From an uncultured Pelagibacteraceae bacterium (GTDB taxonomy: Bacteria; Pseudomonadota; Alphaproteobacteria; Pelagibacterales; Pelagibacteraceae): a stretch of 64,000 nt of DNA. The position numbers were made by a program, and so were the translations under genes. Positions 26,553 through 37,876 of this stretch are shown here, in pieces. Location: the NCBI GenBank assembly GCA_902527265.1, contig CABZNY010000004.1:1-64000 (forward strand). The letters are read 5' to 3'. Under the pieces are notes generated by a model. That model saw only the letters and a list, made by a program, of their open reading frames with translations. It was not told the origin of the DNA and made no database searches. The stretch's first letter is position 1, and each line of letters opens with the position of its first letter.

Positions 26553-27098
26553 TCAAATTTTTCTTAATTTAGAAGATGAAATATTGACCTTATTAAATTT
26601 AATAAATTTTAAGCTTTTCTTACTATATTTTTTAAAGCTTCTAGAACTTAATGATTTTGCCTTATATCTGTCTCTATCAAATACTAGAATGTTGCAAATA
26701 GATGAAATTAAATCAGAATTCTTCCATTTGTGAAAATTAATCAAACTATCTGCTCCCATTATAAAATAAATATCAGTTTCTTTATTATTTTTTTTTATAT
26801 ACTTTATCAGGTCAATTGTTCTATTTGATTTAATTTTATCCTCAAAATATTTAACTTTTATAAATAGATTTTTTTGAGCAATTTTTTTTGCAAAATTAAT
26901 TCTTTTATTTAAACTTAAACTACTTTTTCCTTTAAATGGATTTTTTTTGGTTACCGCCCAAATAATTTTATCAATATCAAATCTTTTTTTTGCCTCTTTA
27001 GAGATACTTAAATGTCCTTTATGTGCTGGATCAAAAGTGCCTCCAAGAATACCAATTTTTTTTTTATTTCCTTGTTTGTCCAGATCCATATATCTCAT
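26553..27098 (-). CDS. nadD: Nicotinate-nucleotide adenylyltransferase (true start probably internal, near MDLDKQGNKKKIGILGG)
   Basis: GILGGTFDPAHKGHL nucleotidyltransferase motif, FIMGADSLINFHKW. Confidence 0.92.
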   Translation of the reverse strand: MRYMDLDKQGNKKKIGILGGTFDPAHKGHLSISKEAKKRFDIDKIIWAVTKKNPFKGKSSLSLNKRINFAKKIAQKNLFIKVKYFEDKIKSNRTIDLIKYIKKNNKETDIYFIMGADSLINFHKWKNSDLISSICNILVFDRDRYKAKSLSSRSFKKYSKKSLKFIKFNKVNISSSKLRKI

Positions 27099-28307
27099 AT
27101 TTGTAACTAACTAGCTGGTTTAGTCCAACAGGACCTCTTGGTGGAAGTTTATTTGTTGAAATTCCAACCTCACCTCCAAAACCAAATTCTCCTCCATCAG
27201 CATACTGTGTTGAAGAATTGTGAATAGCGATCGAACTTTTAACATTTTTTATAAAAAATTTTGCAGAAATTTTATTGTTTGTAATTATCGCATCAGTATG
27301 CATTGTTCCATATTTATTAATATGGTTTACTGCATCATTAATATTGTTTACTAATTTTACAGATATTTTTGCAGATAAATGTTCCTTCGACCATGTTTTA
27401 TTATTTGCTAATTTTGAATTCCCATTAAACAATTTAGAAATTTTTCTATCAGCATAAATATAACAACCTCTTTCAGTGAGTTCATTTAATATCTCATTTA
27501 CATTTTTTGATTTATTTTTATGTATTAAAAGTGTCTCGGTAGCTCCACAAATACTAGTATTACGTAATTTAGCATTGATTAATATTTTTTTTGCCATTGA
27601 AAGATTTGCATCTTTATCAATATAAGTGTGACACATACCTTCAAGGTGTCCAATTACAGGAACAGAGGATAAATCTTGAACTTTTTTTACAAGACTTTTT
27701 CCACCTCTTGGAATAATAACATCTATATATTCTGACATTTTTGACAGCATGTAGTCGACCAGTTTTCTATTTTTATTCTCTATAAACTGAACAAAATTTT
27801 TATTTATTTTGTATTTTTCTAATGATTTTCTAAAAAGATTAGCTAAAATTTTATTACTAAAGTAAGACTCTGATCCTCCTCTTAATATTACGCAGTTCCC
27901 AGATTTAAAACAAAGTGTAGATACATCCGAAGTTACATTTGGTCTACTTTCATAAATTACACCAATAATACCAATCGGAATTGATACTTTCTTTATTTTT
28001 AAACCGTTTGGTCTTTTCCAGGTTTCTAGATCAACATCTACTGGATCCTTAAATTTTGCAATAGTTTCAATTGATTTAATAATTGAGCTTATTTTGTCAT
28101 TATTAAGAGCAAGTCTTTTAATTAAATTTTCTTTGAGTTTTTTAGATTTGGCTATTTTTATATCTTTTGTGTTTTCGACTAAAATTTTATTTTGGTTTTT
28201 TTTAATAAGTTGAATGTAATAATTTAATACCTTATTTTTTTTTTTATTACTTATTTTGTTTTGAAAAGCAATTTTCGCATTTGTACCAATTTTTTCTAAG
28301 TTTTTAC

Positions 28308-28311
<4 letters not shown>
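27064..28311 (-). CDS. proA: Glutamate-5-semialdehyde dehydrogenase (gamma-glutamyl phosphate reductase)
   Basis: IGVIYESRPNVTSDVSTLCFKSGN, EFGFGGEVGISTNKLPPRGPVGL. Confidence 0.96.
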
Positions 28312-30402
<2,091 letters not shown>

Positions 30403-30417
30403 TTAATTAGCTGTCTA

Positions 30418-30672
30418 CTAATTAGGCTTTACTGATACGTAAGTTCTGTCTGATTTGCTTTTTTTAAAAACAACTTTTCCTTTGACAACAGAAAAAATTG
30501 AATGGTCTTTACCCATTCCAACATTTTCTCCAGGAAAAATTTTAGTGCCTCTTTGTCTTACAATAATATTTCCAGGTATTACTAATTCACCACCATATTT
30601 TTTTACACCTAGTCTACGGCCTGCACTATCTCTTCCGTTTCTCGATGATCCACCAGCTTTTTTTGTTGCCAT
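30418..30672 (-). CDS. rpmA: 50S ribosomal protein L27
   Basis: [28 protein letters not shown]. Confidence 0.98.
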   Translation of the reverse strand: MATKKAGGSSRNGRDSAGRRLGVKKYGGELVIPGNIIVRQRGTKIFPGENVGMGKDHSIFSVVKGKVVFKKSKSDRTYVSVKPN

Positions 30673-30683
30673 AAATTACCTAT

Positions 30684-31094
30684 TTATTTTGAAGCCTCAA
30701 TTTTATCTTCTTTAGCTTCTTTAACTACAACTTCCTTTTTTTTCATCTTTTCAGCCTCTGATAAAACTTTACCATCTTTTGAAAAAATTTTGTTAATTCT
30801 TATTAGTGAATACTGTTGTCTGTGCCCGTTTTTACGTCTTGAATTTTTTCTTCTTCTTTTTTTAAAAATAAGAACAGTTCTCTCTTTGCCATTTTTTAAT
30901 AATTCAGCTTCAACTTTTGCACCATCCACAGTTGGTGTACCTAATTCAATACTTTTATCATCTCCATAAGCTAAAATTTCTTTAAATTCTACTTTAGAGG
31001 CTGGATTTGATTCAGCTAATTTTTCTACTTTTATTATTTCACCAGCTGAGACTTTGTACTGTTTTCCACCTGTTTGTATTACTGCGTATGACAT
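30684..31094 (-). CDS. rplU: 50S ribosomal protein L21 with Lys/Glu-rich C-terminal extension
   Basis: MSYAVIQTGGKQYKVSAGEIIKVEKL. Confidence 0.97.
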   Translation of the reverse strand: MSYAVIQTGGKQYKVSAGEIIKVEKLAESNPASKVEFKEILAYGDDKSIELGTPTVDGAKVEAELLKNGKERTVLIFKKRRRKNSRRKNGHRQQYSLIRINKIFSKDGKVLSEAEKMKKKEVVVKEAKEDKIEASK

Positions 31095-31121
31095 TAACGA
31101 TCCTAAATTTTAATTATCAGC

Positions 31122-31149
31122 AATATAGTCAGGGCCTTATTTTAGTCAA
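31122..31149 (-). promoter_or_regulatory. Putative sigma70-type promoter for the rplU-rpmA-obgE operon
   Basis: Reverse strand TTGACT-16 nt-TATATT, upstream of rplU in the short gloB/rplU gap. Confidence 0.6.
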
Positions 31150-31159
31150 GATGAATAAG

Positions 31160-31879
31160 TTAGAAATTATCCTTTAAATCTCTCAATTTTGAAAAGTTTT
31201 TAACGTTTTTTGATCTTAAAAAAATATTTGTTTGTAGTTCTTCTTCAAGAGTAGAGGGTATAGTTGGTATTCCTTTTGCTAATTTATTTTTTACTGTCTC
31301 AATTTTTGAAATTAGTCTTTTGTTATCTGAATCATACTTTAAACAAAAATCCGAATTTTTTAATGTATATTCATGTCCACAATAAATTTCTGTATATAAA
31401 GGTAAACTCTTTATTAACTGTAAGGAATTAAACATTTCTTCATGAGTGCCCTCGAATACTCTTCCACAACCTAATGAAAACAATGTATCTCCAGAAAATA
31501 ATGCATTCTCTTTGAAAAAATAAAAACATACATGACCTAAAGTATGTCCTGGAATATGAAAAACTTTTGCTTCAAATATACCAGTTTTCCAAATTTCATT
31601 ATTTTTTACTAATATATCTATTTCAGGTATTCTGTGTTTGTCCTGATCAAAACCGATAACTTTGGCATTATATAATTTTTTAAGCTCTTTATTACCTCCA
31701 ACATGATCATAATGATGGTGGGTGTTCATTATAAATTTTAATTTTAAGTCGAGACTTTCAATTTTATTTATTACAGGCTCTGCTTCGCTTGGATCTATCA
31801 CAACAGCAGATCTATTAATTTCATCAATTAACAAATATGAAAAATTATCCTCTAAACATTTTATTATTTCTATTTTCAT
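31160..31879 (-). CDS. gloB: Hydroxyacylglutathione hydrolase (glyoxalase II)
   Basis: MNTHHHYDHVGGNKEL, HIPGHTLGHVCFY, SLGCGRVFEGTHEEMFNSL. Confidence 0.94.
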   Translation of the reverse strand: MKIEIIKCLEDNFSYLLIDEINRSAVVIDPSEAEPVINKIESLDLKLKFIMNTHHHYDHVGGNKELKKLYNAKVIGFDQDKHRIPEIDILVKNNEIWKTGIFEAKVFHIPGHTLGHVCFYFFKENALFSGDTLFSLGCGRVFEGTHEEMFNSLQLIKSLPLYTEIYCGHEYTLKNSDFCLKYDSDNKRLISKIETVKNKLAKGIPTIPSTLEEELQTNIFLRSKNVKNFSKLRDLKDNF

Positions 31880-31880
31880 A

Positions 31881-32477
31881 TTATTTCTCTAGTAAAAAAA
31901 TACCTAACTCAGATATTAGGTTTTTAAATTTCAAATTTGAAGATGTAATTTTTGAAGTTTTTTGTCCATTTAAAGAAATGGTTTTAAAAATATTGATCCC
32001 TTTATTATGACAAAAATTATAAAAGTCTTGAATTGTACACATATGTAAATTTGGAGTATTATACCATTCATAAGGCAAATTCTTAGTAATTGGCATTTCT
32101 CCTTTAAAAAGTAAATCTAATCTAACTTTCCAATGTCCAAAATTTGGAATGGTTACAATAACTTTCTTGCCAACTCTTAATAAATCTTTAATTACATTCT
32201 CTGGACTCATGAAAGCTTGTAATGTTTGACTTAGAATCACATAATCAAAAGATAAATCTGGAAATTGTTTTAAGTCATGCTCTGCATTACCTTCAACTAC
32301 AGCTAGTCCATTTGATAAACATTTTTTGACTTTTTCTTTGGAAATTTCAAGTCCTCTGGCATCTACCACTTTATTTTTTAATAAATATTCCATCAAAATT
32401 CCGTCACCACATCCAACGTCTAGGACTCTTGATTTTTCATCAATTAATTCTGATATAACTTTAAATTCTTCTTTCAT
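31881..32477 (-). CDS. metW: Methionine biosynthesis protein MetW
   Basis: VLDVGCGDGILMEYLL SAM-methyltransferase fold; IPNFGHWKVRLDLLFKGEMPIT; overlaps metX. Confidence 0.93.
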   Translation of the reverse strand: MKEEFKVISELIDEKSRVLDVGCGDGILMEYLLKNKVVDARGLEISKEKVKKCLSNGLAVVEGNAEHDLKQFPDLSFDYVILSQTLQAFMSPENVIKDLLRVGKKVIVTIPNFGHWKVRLDLLFKGEMPITKNLPYEWYNTPNLHMCTIQDFYNFCHNKGINIFKTISLNGQKTSKITSSNLKFKNLISELGIFLLEK

Positions 32478-33594
32478 TTATATTTAAATAAGTAGTGTTT
32501 AAGTAGTTTTTAATAGTGCTTAAAAAATCTGGGACATCTAATAAAAATGAGTCATGACCTTTGTCAGTTTTAATTTCCACAAAACCAACATCAGCTCCAA
32601 TGGCATTTAGTGCTATTACAATGTCCTTATTTTCAGAGGTTGGATACAACCAATCCGAAGTAAATGAAATAATAAAAAATTTTGTCTTACTTTCTTTAAA
32701 GGCTTTAGAAAGATTTCCACCATATTGTTTAGTCAAATCGAAGTAGTCCATCGCTCTGGTAATATATAAGTAACTATTTGCATCAAATCTATCCACAAAT
32801 ACAGAGCCTTGATATCTTAAATAACTCTCAATTTGAAAGTCAGCATCAAATCCAAATTTTAAATCAGATCTTTCTTGAAGATTTCGTCCAAATTTTTCTT
32901 GCAACCCTTTCTTTGATAAATACGTAATATGTGCTGCCATTCTAGCTACAGCTAAACCTTTGTCTGGATTATTTGTTTGTCCATCATATAAACCATCTTT
33001 CCAATTTATATCTGACATGATTGCTTGTCTTCCAAGTTCATTGAAAGCAATATTTTGGGCTGAGTGACTAGCAGTACAAGCAATTGGTAAAGCAACTTTA
33101 GCTTTATTTGGAAAATTTGAGACAAATTGTAATACTTGCATACCACCCATAGAACCACCAGCTACTGCAAATAATTTTTCTATCTTGAAGTGATCCAAAA
33201 GATTATATTGGGCATTAACCATATCGTTTATTGTAATAACTGGAAAATTTGTTCCGATAGGTTTGTTAGTCGAAGGATCAATAGTTCCTGGTCCATATGA
33301 TCCCATACATCCGCCAATTACATTTGCACAAATTACGAAAAATTTATCAGTATCAAATGCCTTTCCTGGGCCAACTGCATAATTCCACCAACCCTCTTTA
33401 TTTGTCACAGGGTTTATGCCTGAAGCAAACTGATCTCCAGTCAAAGCATGAAAAACCAAAATGGCATTATCTTTTTTCTCATTAAGATTTCCATAAGTCT
33501 CATAAGCTAATGGAAAATTTGATATTTCTTTTCCACAATCAAGTTTAAGAGGTTGTTTAATTGTTATACTTTTCATTTTACCAAAATTACCCAT
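32461..33594 (-). CDS. metX: Homoserine O-acetyltransferase (start may be the second Met at 33576)
   Basis: LVFHALTGDQFASG, GGSMGGMQVLQF, paired with metW. Confidence 0.94.
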   Translation of the reverse strand: MGNFGKMKSITIKQPLKLDCGKEISNFPLAYETYGNLNEKKDNAILVFHALTGDQFASGINPVTNKEGWWNYAVGPGKAFDTDKFFVICANVIGGCMGSYGPGTIDPSTNKPIGTNFPVITINDMVNAQYNLLDHFKIEKLFAVAGGSMGGMQVLQFVSNFPNKAKVALPIACTASHSAQNIAFNELGRQAIMSDINWKDGLYDGQTNNPDKGLAVARMAAHITYLSKKGLQEKFGRNLQERSDLKFGFDADFQIESYLRYQGSVFVDRFDANSYLYITRAMDYFDLTKQYGGNLSKAFKESKTKFFIISFTSDWLYPTSENKDIVIALNAIGADVGFVEIKTDKGHDSFLLDVPDFLSTIKNYLNTTYLNINERRI

Positions 33595-33627
33595 AATATT
33601 TTTGCTGAAATGAATTGTGAGAAAAAA

Positions 33628-33682
33628 AACTTATTTAGCAGGTTTTTTATAGCGCTCGCAATTCAGTTAAATCAGCGCAGAA
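33628..33682 (-). ncRNA. SAM-II riboswitch aptamer upstream of metX
   Basis: Reverse strand TGCGCTGATTTAACTGAATTGCGAGCGCTATAAAAAACCTGCTAAATAAG closely resembles the SAM-II metX aptamer: P1 GCGCT/AGCGC, GATTTAA, ATTGC, GCTAAA. Confidence 0.88.
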
Positions 33683-33686
33683 ACGT

Positions 33687-33713
33687 TTTATAAGATAGCT
33701 TTTTGGATGTCAA
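33687..33713 (-). promoter_or_regulatory. Putative promoter of the metX leader
   Basis: Reverse strand TTGACA-15 nt-TATAAA; projected transcript start falls at the 5' edge of the SAM-II aptamer. Confidence 0.5.
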
Positions 33714-33777
33714 TTTTTTTTGAATTATTGATTGTATTATCTAATTATCTGACTATCTATTAATAAAAATTAGCATC

Positions 33778-34863
33778 ATGAATACCCCAACATTTAGGAA
33801 AATAACCCTACAAGCTTATAAACCAGGAAGATCTTTTTTAAGTAAAAAAAAAAAAATAATTAAATTATCAGCAAATGAGTCCGCCTTAGGTATGAGCAAT
33901 AATGCTAAAAAGGTAATAAAAAAATTTAATGATAATATCTCAAAATATCCAGACGGAAAATTTAGAGATTTAACTTCTATAATTTCAAAAAAATATAACT
34001 GTAATCAAAACCAAATAATTTGTGGATCTGGATCCGATGAAATTATTCAAATGATATGCCAACTATTTTTAAATAAAGGGGATCAGGTAATTGTACCAGA
34101 GTTTAGTTTTTTAATGTACAGAATTTATGCGCAAATAGTGGGAGCAAAGGTTGTATTTTCCAAAGAAAAAAATTTTAAAGTATCAAATAATGAAATTTTA
34201 AAAAAAGTATCAAATAAGACCAAAATTGTATTTTTAGCTAATCCTAATAATCCTACAGGTACATATATTTCTAAAAAACAGTTATTAGAATTAAGGAAGC
34301 GTTTAAATAAAAAAATTTTACTTGTTGTTGATGATGCTTATTTTGAATACATGCTTAACAAAGATTACAAATCAGGTTTAGAGATTTTTAAAAATAAAAG
34401 TAATGTATTTATATTGAGAACTTTTTCTAAAATTTATGGACTCGCTTCTTTAAGAGTTGGATGGGGATATGGAAGTAAAAAAATAGTAGAAGCTCTGTAT
34501 AAAATCAAACCACCATTTAATGTTAATAAAATAGCCCAGGTATGTGCTATTGAATCTTTAAAAGATCAAAGTTTTATAAAAAAGTCTGTAAAACATAATT
34601 TAGATTGGGCAAAAAAAATACAAAAGACATTGAATTTATATAATATTAAGACAAACGATATTGGGCCAAATTTTTTTCTTTTAAATTTTAAGAATTGTAA
34701 ACTTTCTGCTAACTTTGTAGAAAAAAAACTTGAAGCTTCAGGAATAATTTTAAGAGAGATGAATTCATATGGAATTAAAAATTGCCTGAGACTTACTATA
34801 GGAAATAATTACGAAAATAAACTATTACTTGATAAACTGAAAAATATTTTCAAAAATGTTTAA
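33778..34863 (+). CDS. hisC: Histidinol-phosphate aminotransferase family
   Basis: KLSANESALGMS, ANPNNPTGTYI, RTFSKIYGLASLRVGWGYG PLP motif. Confidence 0.88.
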   Translation: MNTPTFRKITLQAYKPGRSFLSKKKKIIKLSANESALGMSNNAKKVIKKFNDNISKYPDGKFRDLTSIISKKYNCNQNQIICGSGSDEIIQMICQLFLNKGDQVIVPEFSFLMYRIYAQIVGAKVVFSKEKNFKVSNNEILKKVSNKTKIVFLANPNNPTGTYISKKQLLELRKRLNKKILLVVDDAYFEYMLNKDYKSGLEIFKNKSNVFILRTFSKIYGLASLRVGWGYGSKKIVEALYKIKPPFNVNKIAQVCAIESLKDQSFIKKSVKHNLDWAKKIQKTLNLYNIKTNDIGPNFFLLNFKNCKLSANFVEKKLEASGIILREMNSYGIKNCLRLTIGNNYENKLLLDKLKNIFKNV

Positions 34864-35755
34864 AAAAATTTTAATTATTGGTTGTGGACTTATAGGGTCT
34901 TCAATATTGAGAGGCTCTATAACTAAAAAAATATCCAAACATTATTTTGTTTTCGAAAAATCAAAAAAAAATATTCGAAAAATAAAAAAAATTGATAATA
35001 AAATAAGAATTCTTAAAAGATTGGATGATAAATTATCTGATGTAGATCTTGTAGTGTTATCAACCCCAATGAGTGAATATGAGAAAATTATTTCTAATTT
35101 AAACAAGTATTTGAATAAAAATTGCTTAATTACTGATGTGGGCTCAACTAAAGAAAATATATTAAAACTTAAAAATAAAAAACTATCAAAATCTCTTGAT
35201 TGGATAACTAGTCACCCAATATCAGGTTCAGAAGTAAGTGGACCTGAGCATGGAACTAAAAATCTTTTTGTAAATAAATGGTGTGTTGTAATAAGTGATA
35301 AAAATAAAATAAAACAAAGCAAATTATTGAAATTTTGGAAAAAATTAGGTTCAAATGTAATTATTATGGATGCAAAAATTCATGATAAAATTTTTTCAAT
35401 AACAAGTCATTTGCCTCATTTAATTGCTTATAACCTAATTAAAACTGCACAAGACTTTCAAAAAAAACAAAATAAGGATGTCATAAAGTTTAGTGCTGGA
35501 GGATTAAGAGATTTTTCAAGAATAGCTGCATCCAATGAAATAATGTGGAGAGATATATTTTTCAATAATAAAAGAAATATAGTCAGTGCAATAAACTTAT
35601 TTATTAATAATTTAAATTCATTTAAAAAAAATATAGAAAATTTAGATGATAGAACATTAAGAAAAAAATTAATTAATTCAAAAAAGGTAAGGCAACAGAT
35701 ATTAAGTTTAAAACAAGATATAGCAAAACCAGATTTTGGAAGAGATCAAGATTAA
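34856..35755 (+). CDS. tyrA: Prephenate/arogenate dehydrogenase
   Basis: IIGCGLIGSSILRG, TDVGSTKENIL, SHPISGSEVSGPEHGT. Confidence 0.9.
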   Translation: MFKKILIIGCGLIGSSILRGSITKKISKHYFVFEKSKKNIRKIKKIDNKIRILKRLDDKLSDVDLVVLSTPMSEYEKIISNLNKYLNKNCLITDVGSTKENILKLKNKKLSKSLDWITSHPISGSEVSGPEHGTKNLFVNKWCVVISDKNKIKQSKLLKFWKKLGSNVIIMDAKIHDKIFSITSHLPHLIAYNLIKTAQDFQKKQNKDVIKFSAGGLRDFSRIAASNEIMWRDIFFNNKRNIVSAINLFINNLNSFKKNIENLDDRTLRKKLINSKKVRQQILSLKQDIAKPDFGRDQD

Positions 35756-36498
35756 ATTGATATAACCTTTGCTATTTTTAAATTTGCAGTTTTCTTAATT
35801 AATTTAATGGTCTGATAAATCGGCATGATTAATACCTTCTTTCTTGGTCCATATGCATGAATTAAATTCTTTGAATTTAAACAAATTGCGACATGTCCCT
35901 TCCAAAAAATAATATCTCCTTTTTTGAATTTTTTTTTTTTAATTGATCCATTTTTAATTTTTACTTGGTCAATTGTATCTCTGGGAAAAAATTTATTATT
36001 AAATTTATAAAATATTTGTAATAAAGCTGAGCAGTCAATACCATCAAAACTTTTCCCACCCCACTTATATTTGCAATTTAAAAAAAGTTTAAATATTTTT
36101 GTAAAATCTTTATTTTGTTTTTTAATAGTTTCTAATTCATTAAAGCTAATCCATTTGTTTTTTTCAAACATTACAAAATTATTATTTTTATTTAAAATTT
36201 CAATTTCTGATGAAAAAGGAAGGTATTTTTTTGTACCAAATTTACTTTTAGGTTTTGAATAAATTTTAGATTTTAGTACAATAACTTTATACGTCTTATC
36301 TAATCTTTTTTTAAACTTTCCAACTTTTATAAAACCTACATAATGATCAAAGTCAGTTTTGATCTTTAAAAAATTTTTATTTTTTTTGATTACTTTAAAT
36401 TTTTCACCGTATAATAATTGAGTGCTTATATTAGAGTTTTTTGATGCAAACTCATATACGTTCAAGTATGAATTACTGCAAAAAAAGCTATTTTGCAC
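35752..36498 (-). CDS. NlpC/P60 family peptidase with SH3-like N-terminal region; no obvious signal peptide
   Basis: KYKWGGKSFDGIDCSALLQIF catalytic Cys, KKGDIIFWKGHVAICL His motif. Confidence 0.88.
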   Translation of the reverse strand: MQNSFFCSNSYLNVYEFASKNSNISTQLLYGEKFKVIKKNKNFLKIKTDFDHYVGFIKVGKFKKRLDKTYKVIVLKSKIYSKPKSKFGTKKYLPFSSEIEILNKNNNFVMFEKNKWISFNELETIKKQNKDFTKIFKLFLNCKYKWGGKSFDGIDCSALLQIFYKFNNKFFPRDTIDQVKIKNGSIKKKKFKKGDIIFWKGHVAICLNSKNLIHAYGPRKKVLIMPIYQTIKLIKKTANLKIAKVISI

Positions 36499-37876
36499 CG
36501 ATTTTTACTTTATTCCTTATAAACCAAAGACAAATAAGTGATGGTATCACCATAACAGTTGTTATTACAAAAAAAGTACCCCAGTCTCCATTTAACCAAT
36601 CTACCAACGCTCCTGACGATGAAGCAAGCGTTGTTCTTCCAGCTGTCCCAATTGATGCCAATAATGCATATTGAGTAGCTGTATAGGTTCTATCCACTAA
36701 CAATGATATAAAGGCAACAAATGCAACAGTAGCGAATGCTGCAGTTATGTCATCTGCAATTACAGCTATTGCAAATAAAAGTTCAGATTTACCTGTCCAA
36801 GCTAAAACTGCAAAAATAAGATTTGTTAGAGCCATTAAACCACCGGCAAAAAACATTGTTTTAATGGTTCCAGCTCGCATTGCCATTATTCCACCAAGTA
36901 AAGTGAAAACTACAGTAGTAATCCATCCTAATCCTTTAGAATAAATAGCTATTTGACCCTTAGAAAAACCAATTTCCTTGTAAAAAACAATCGACATCCG
37001 ACCTAAAAATGCTTCTCCGATCTTGAATAAAAATACAAAACCTAAAATTCCTAGTGCAATTGCTAATCCATTTTTTTTGAAAAAACTAATTATTGGTCCA
37101 CCAATCGTTCCTGTAATATAAGCAACAAAATTTGTTAAAATATTGTTGGATCCAAGCTTATCTCTAATTATTTGATCTGTTGCTTTTTGATTATTTACTC
37201 TATTAAAATCAATTGTTTCGTGAACAAACATCAAACCTATATTCATCAAAATAATCAAAATTCCTAAAACTAAAAAAGTAGCCTGCCAATAATCTGCTAC
37301 GCCCATGTTTTCAAAAAATTCTGCAGTAAATAATGCTACAACACCTCCTAATTTATACCCTGTCCACCATCCAACAACTGCCATAGCAGCTCCAGCGGCC
37401 ATAGATTTTCCTTCATTTGAATTAATCTGTTCAATTCTTAGTGCATCAACAGTAATATCTTGAGTAGCAGAGGCAATAGCAATTACTAATCCAATACTAA
37501 TTAAAAGTGCTAGGTTTTGAGTAGGATTAATAAAACTCCAAACTATCAAGCTTAGTAAAATAATTATTTGCATTAATACAATCCATCCACGTCTATGTCC
37601 TAACTTTTTTGTTAAAAATGGAATTTGTACTCTGTCAATTAATGGAGCCCATAAATAATTAAAGGCATACACTCCAAATATTAATCCTGCCCAACCAATT
37701 GTTGATCTACTTAATCCCTCTTCCTTAAGCCAAAGACTTAAGCTACTTGCAATTAATACCCATGGAAAACCACTTATTGCTCCTAGAAGCAATATTCTTA
37801 ACATCCTTATATCTTTATAAACTAATAATGAGTCAACCCAGCTTTGTTTTGTTTCAGACATTAATATTTTCTCCAA
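36488..37876 (-). CDS. ampG: AmpG-like MFS muropeptide permease
   Basis: Multi-TM; GAISGFPWVLIASSLSLWLKEEGLSRSTIGWAGLIFGVYAFNYLWAPLIDR, DITVDALRIEQI. Confidence 0.85.
   Translation of the reverse strand: MEKILMSETKQSWVDSLLVYKDIRMLRILLLGAISGFPWVLIASSLSLWLKEEGLSRSTIGWAGLIFGVYAFNYLWAPLIDRVQIPFLTKKLGHRRGWIVLMQIIILLSLIVWSFINPTQNLALLISIGLVIAIASATQDITVDALRIEQINSNEGKSMAAGAAMAVVGWWTGYKLGGVVALFTAEFFENMGVADYWQATFLVLGILIILMNIGLMFVHETIDFNRVNNQKATDQIIRDKLGSNNILTNFVAYITGTIGGPIISFFKKNGLAIALGILGFVFLFKIGEAFLGRMSIVFYKEIGFSKGQIAIYSKGLGWITTVVFTLLGGIMAMRAGTIKTMFFAGGLMALTNLIFAVLAWTGKSELLFAIAVIADDITAAFATVAFVAFISLLVDRTYTATQYALLASIGTAGRTTLASSSGALVDWLNGDWGTFFVITTVMVIPSLICLWFIRNKVKIGAK

Noticed and set aside
30455-30715. 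86-aa + strand ORF over rpmA/rplU
   Set aside because: Antisense to ribosomal protein genes L27 and L21.
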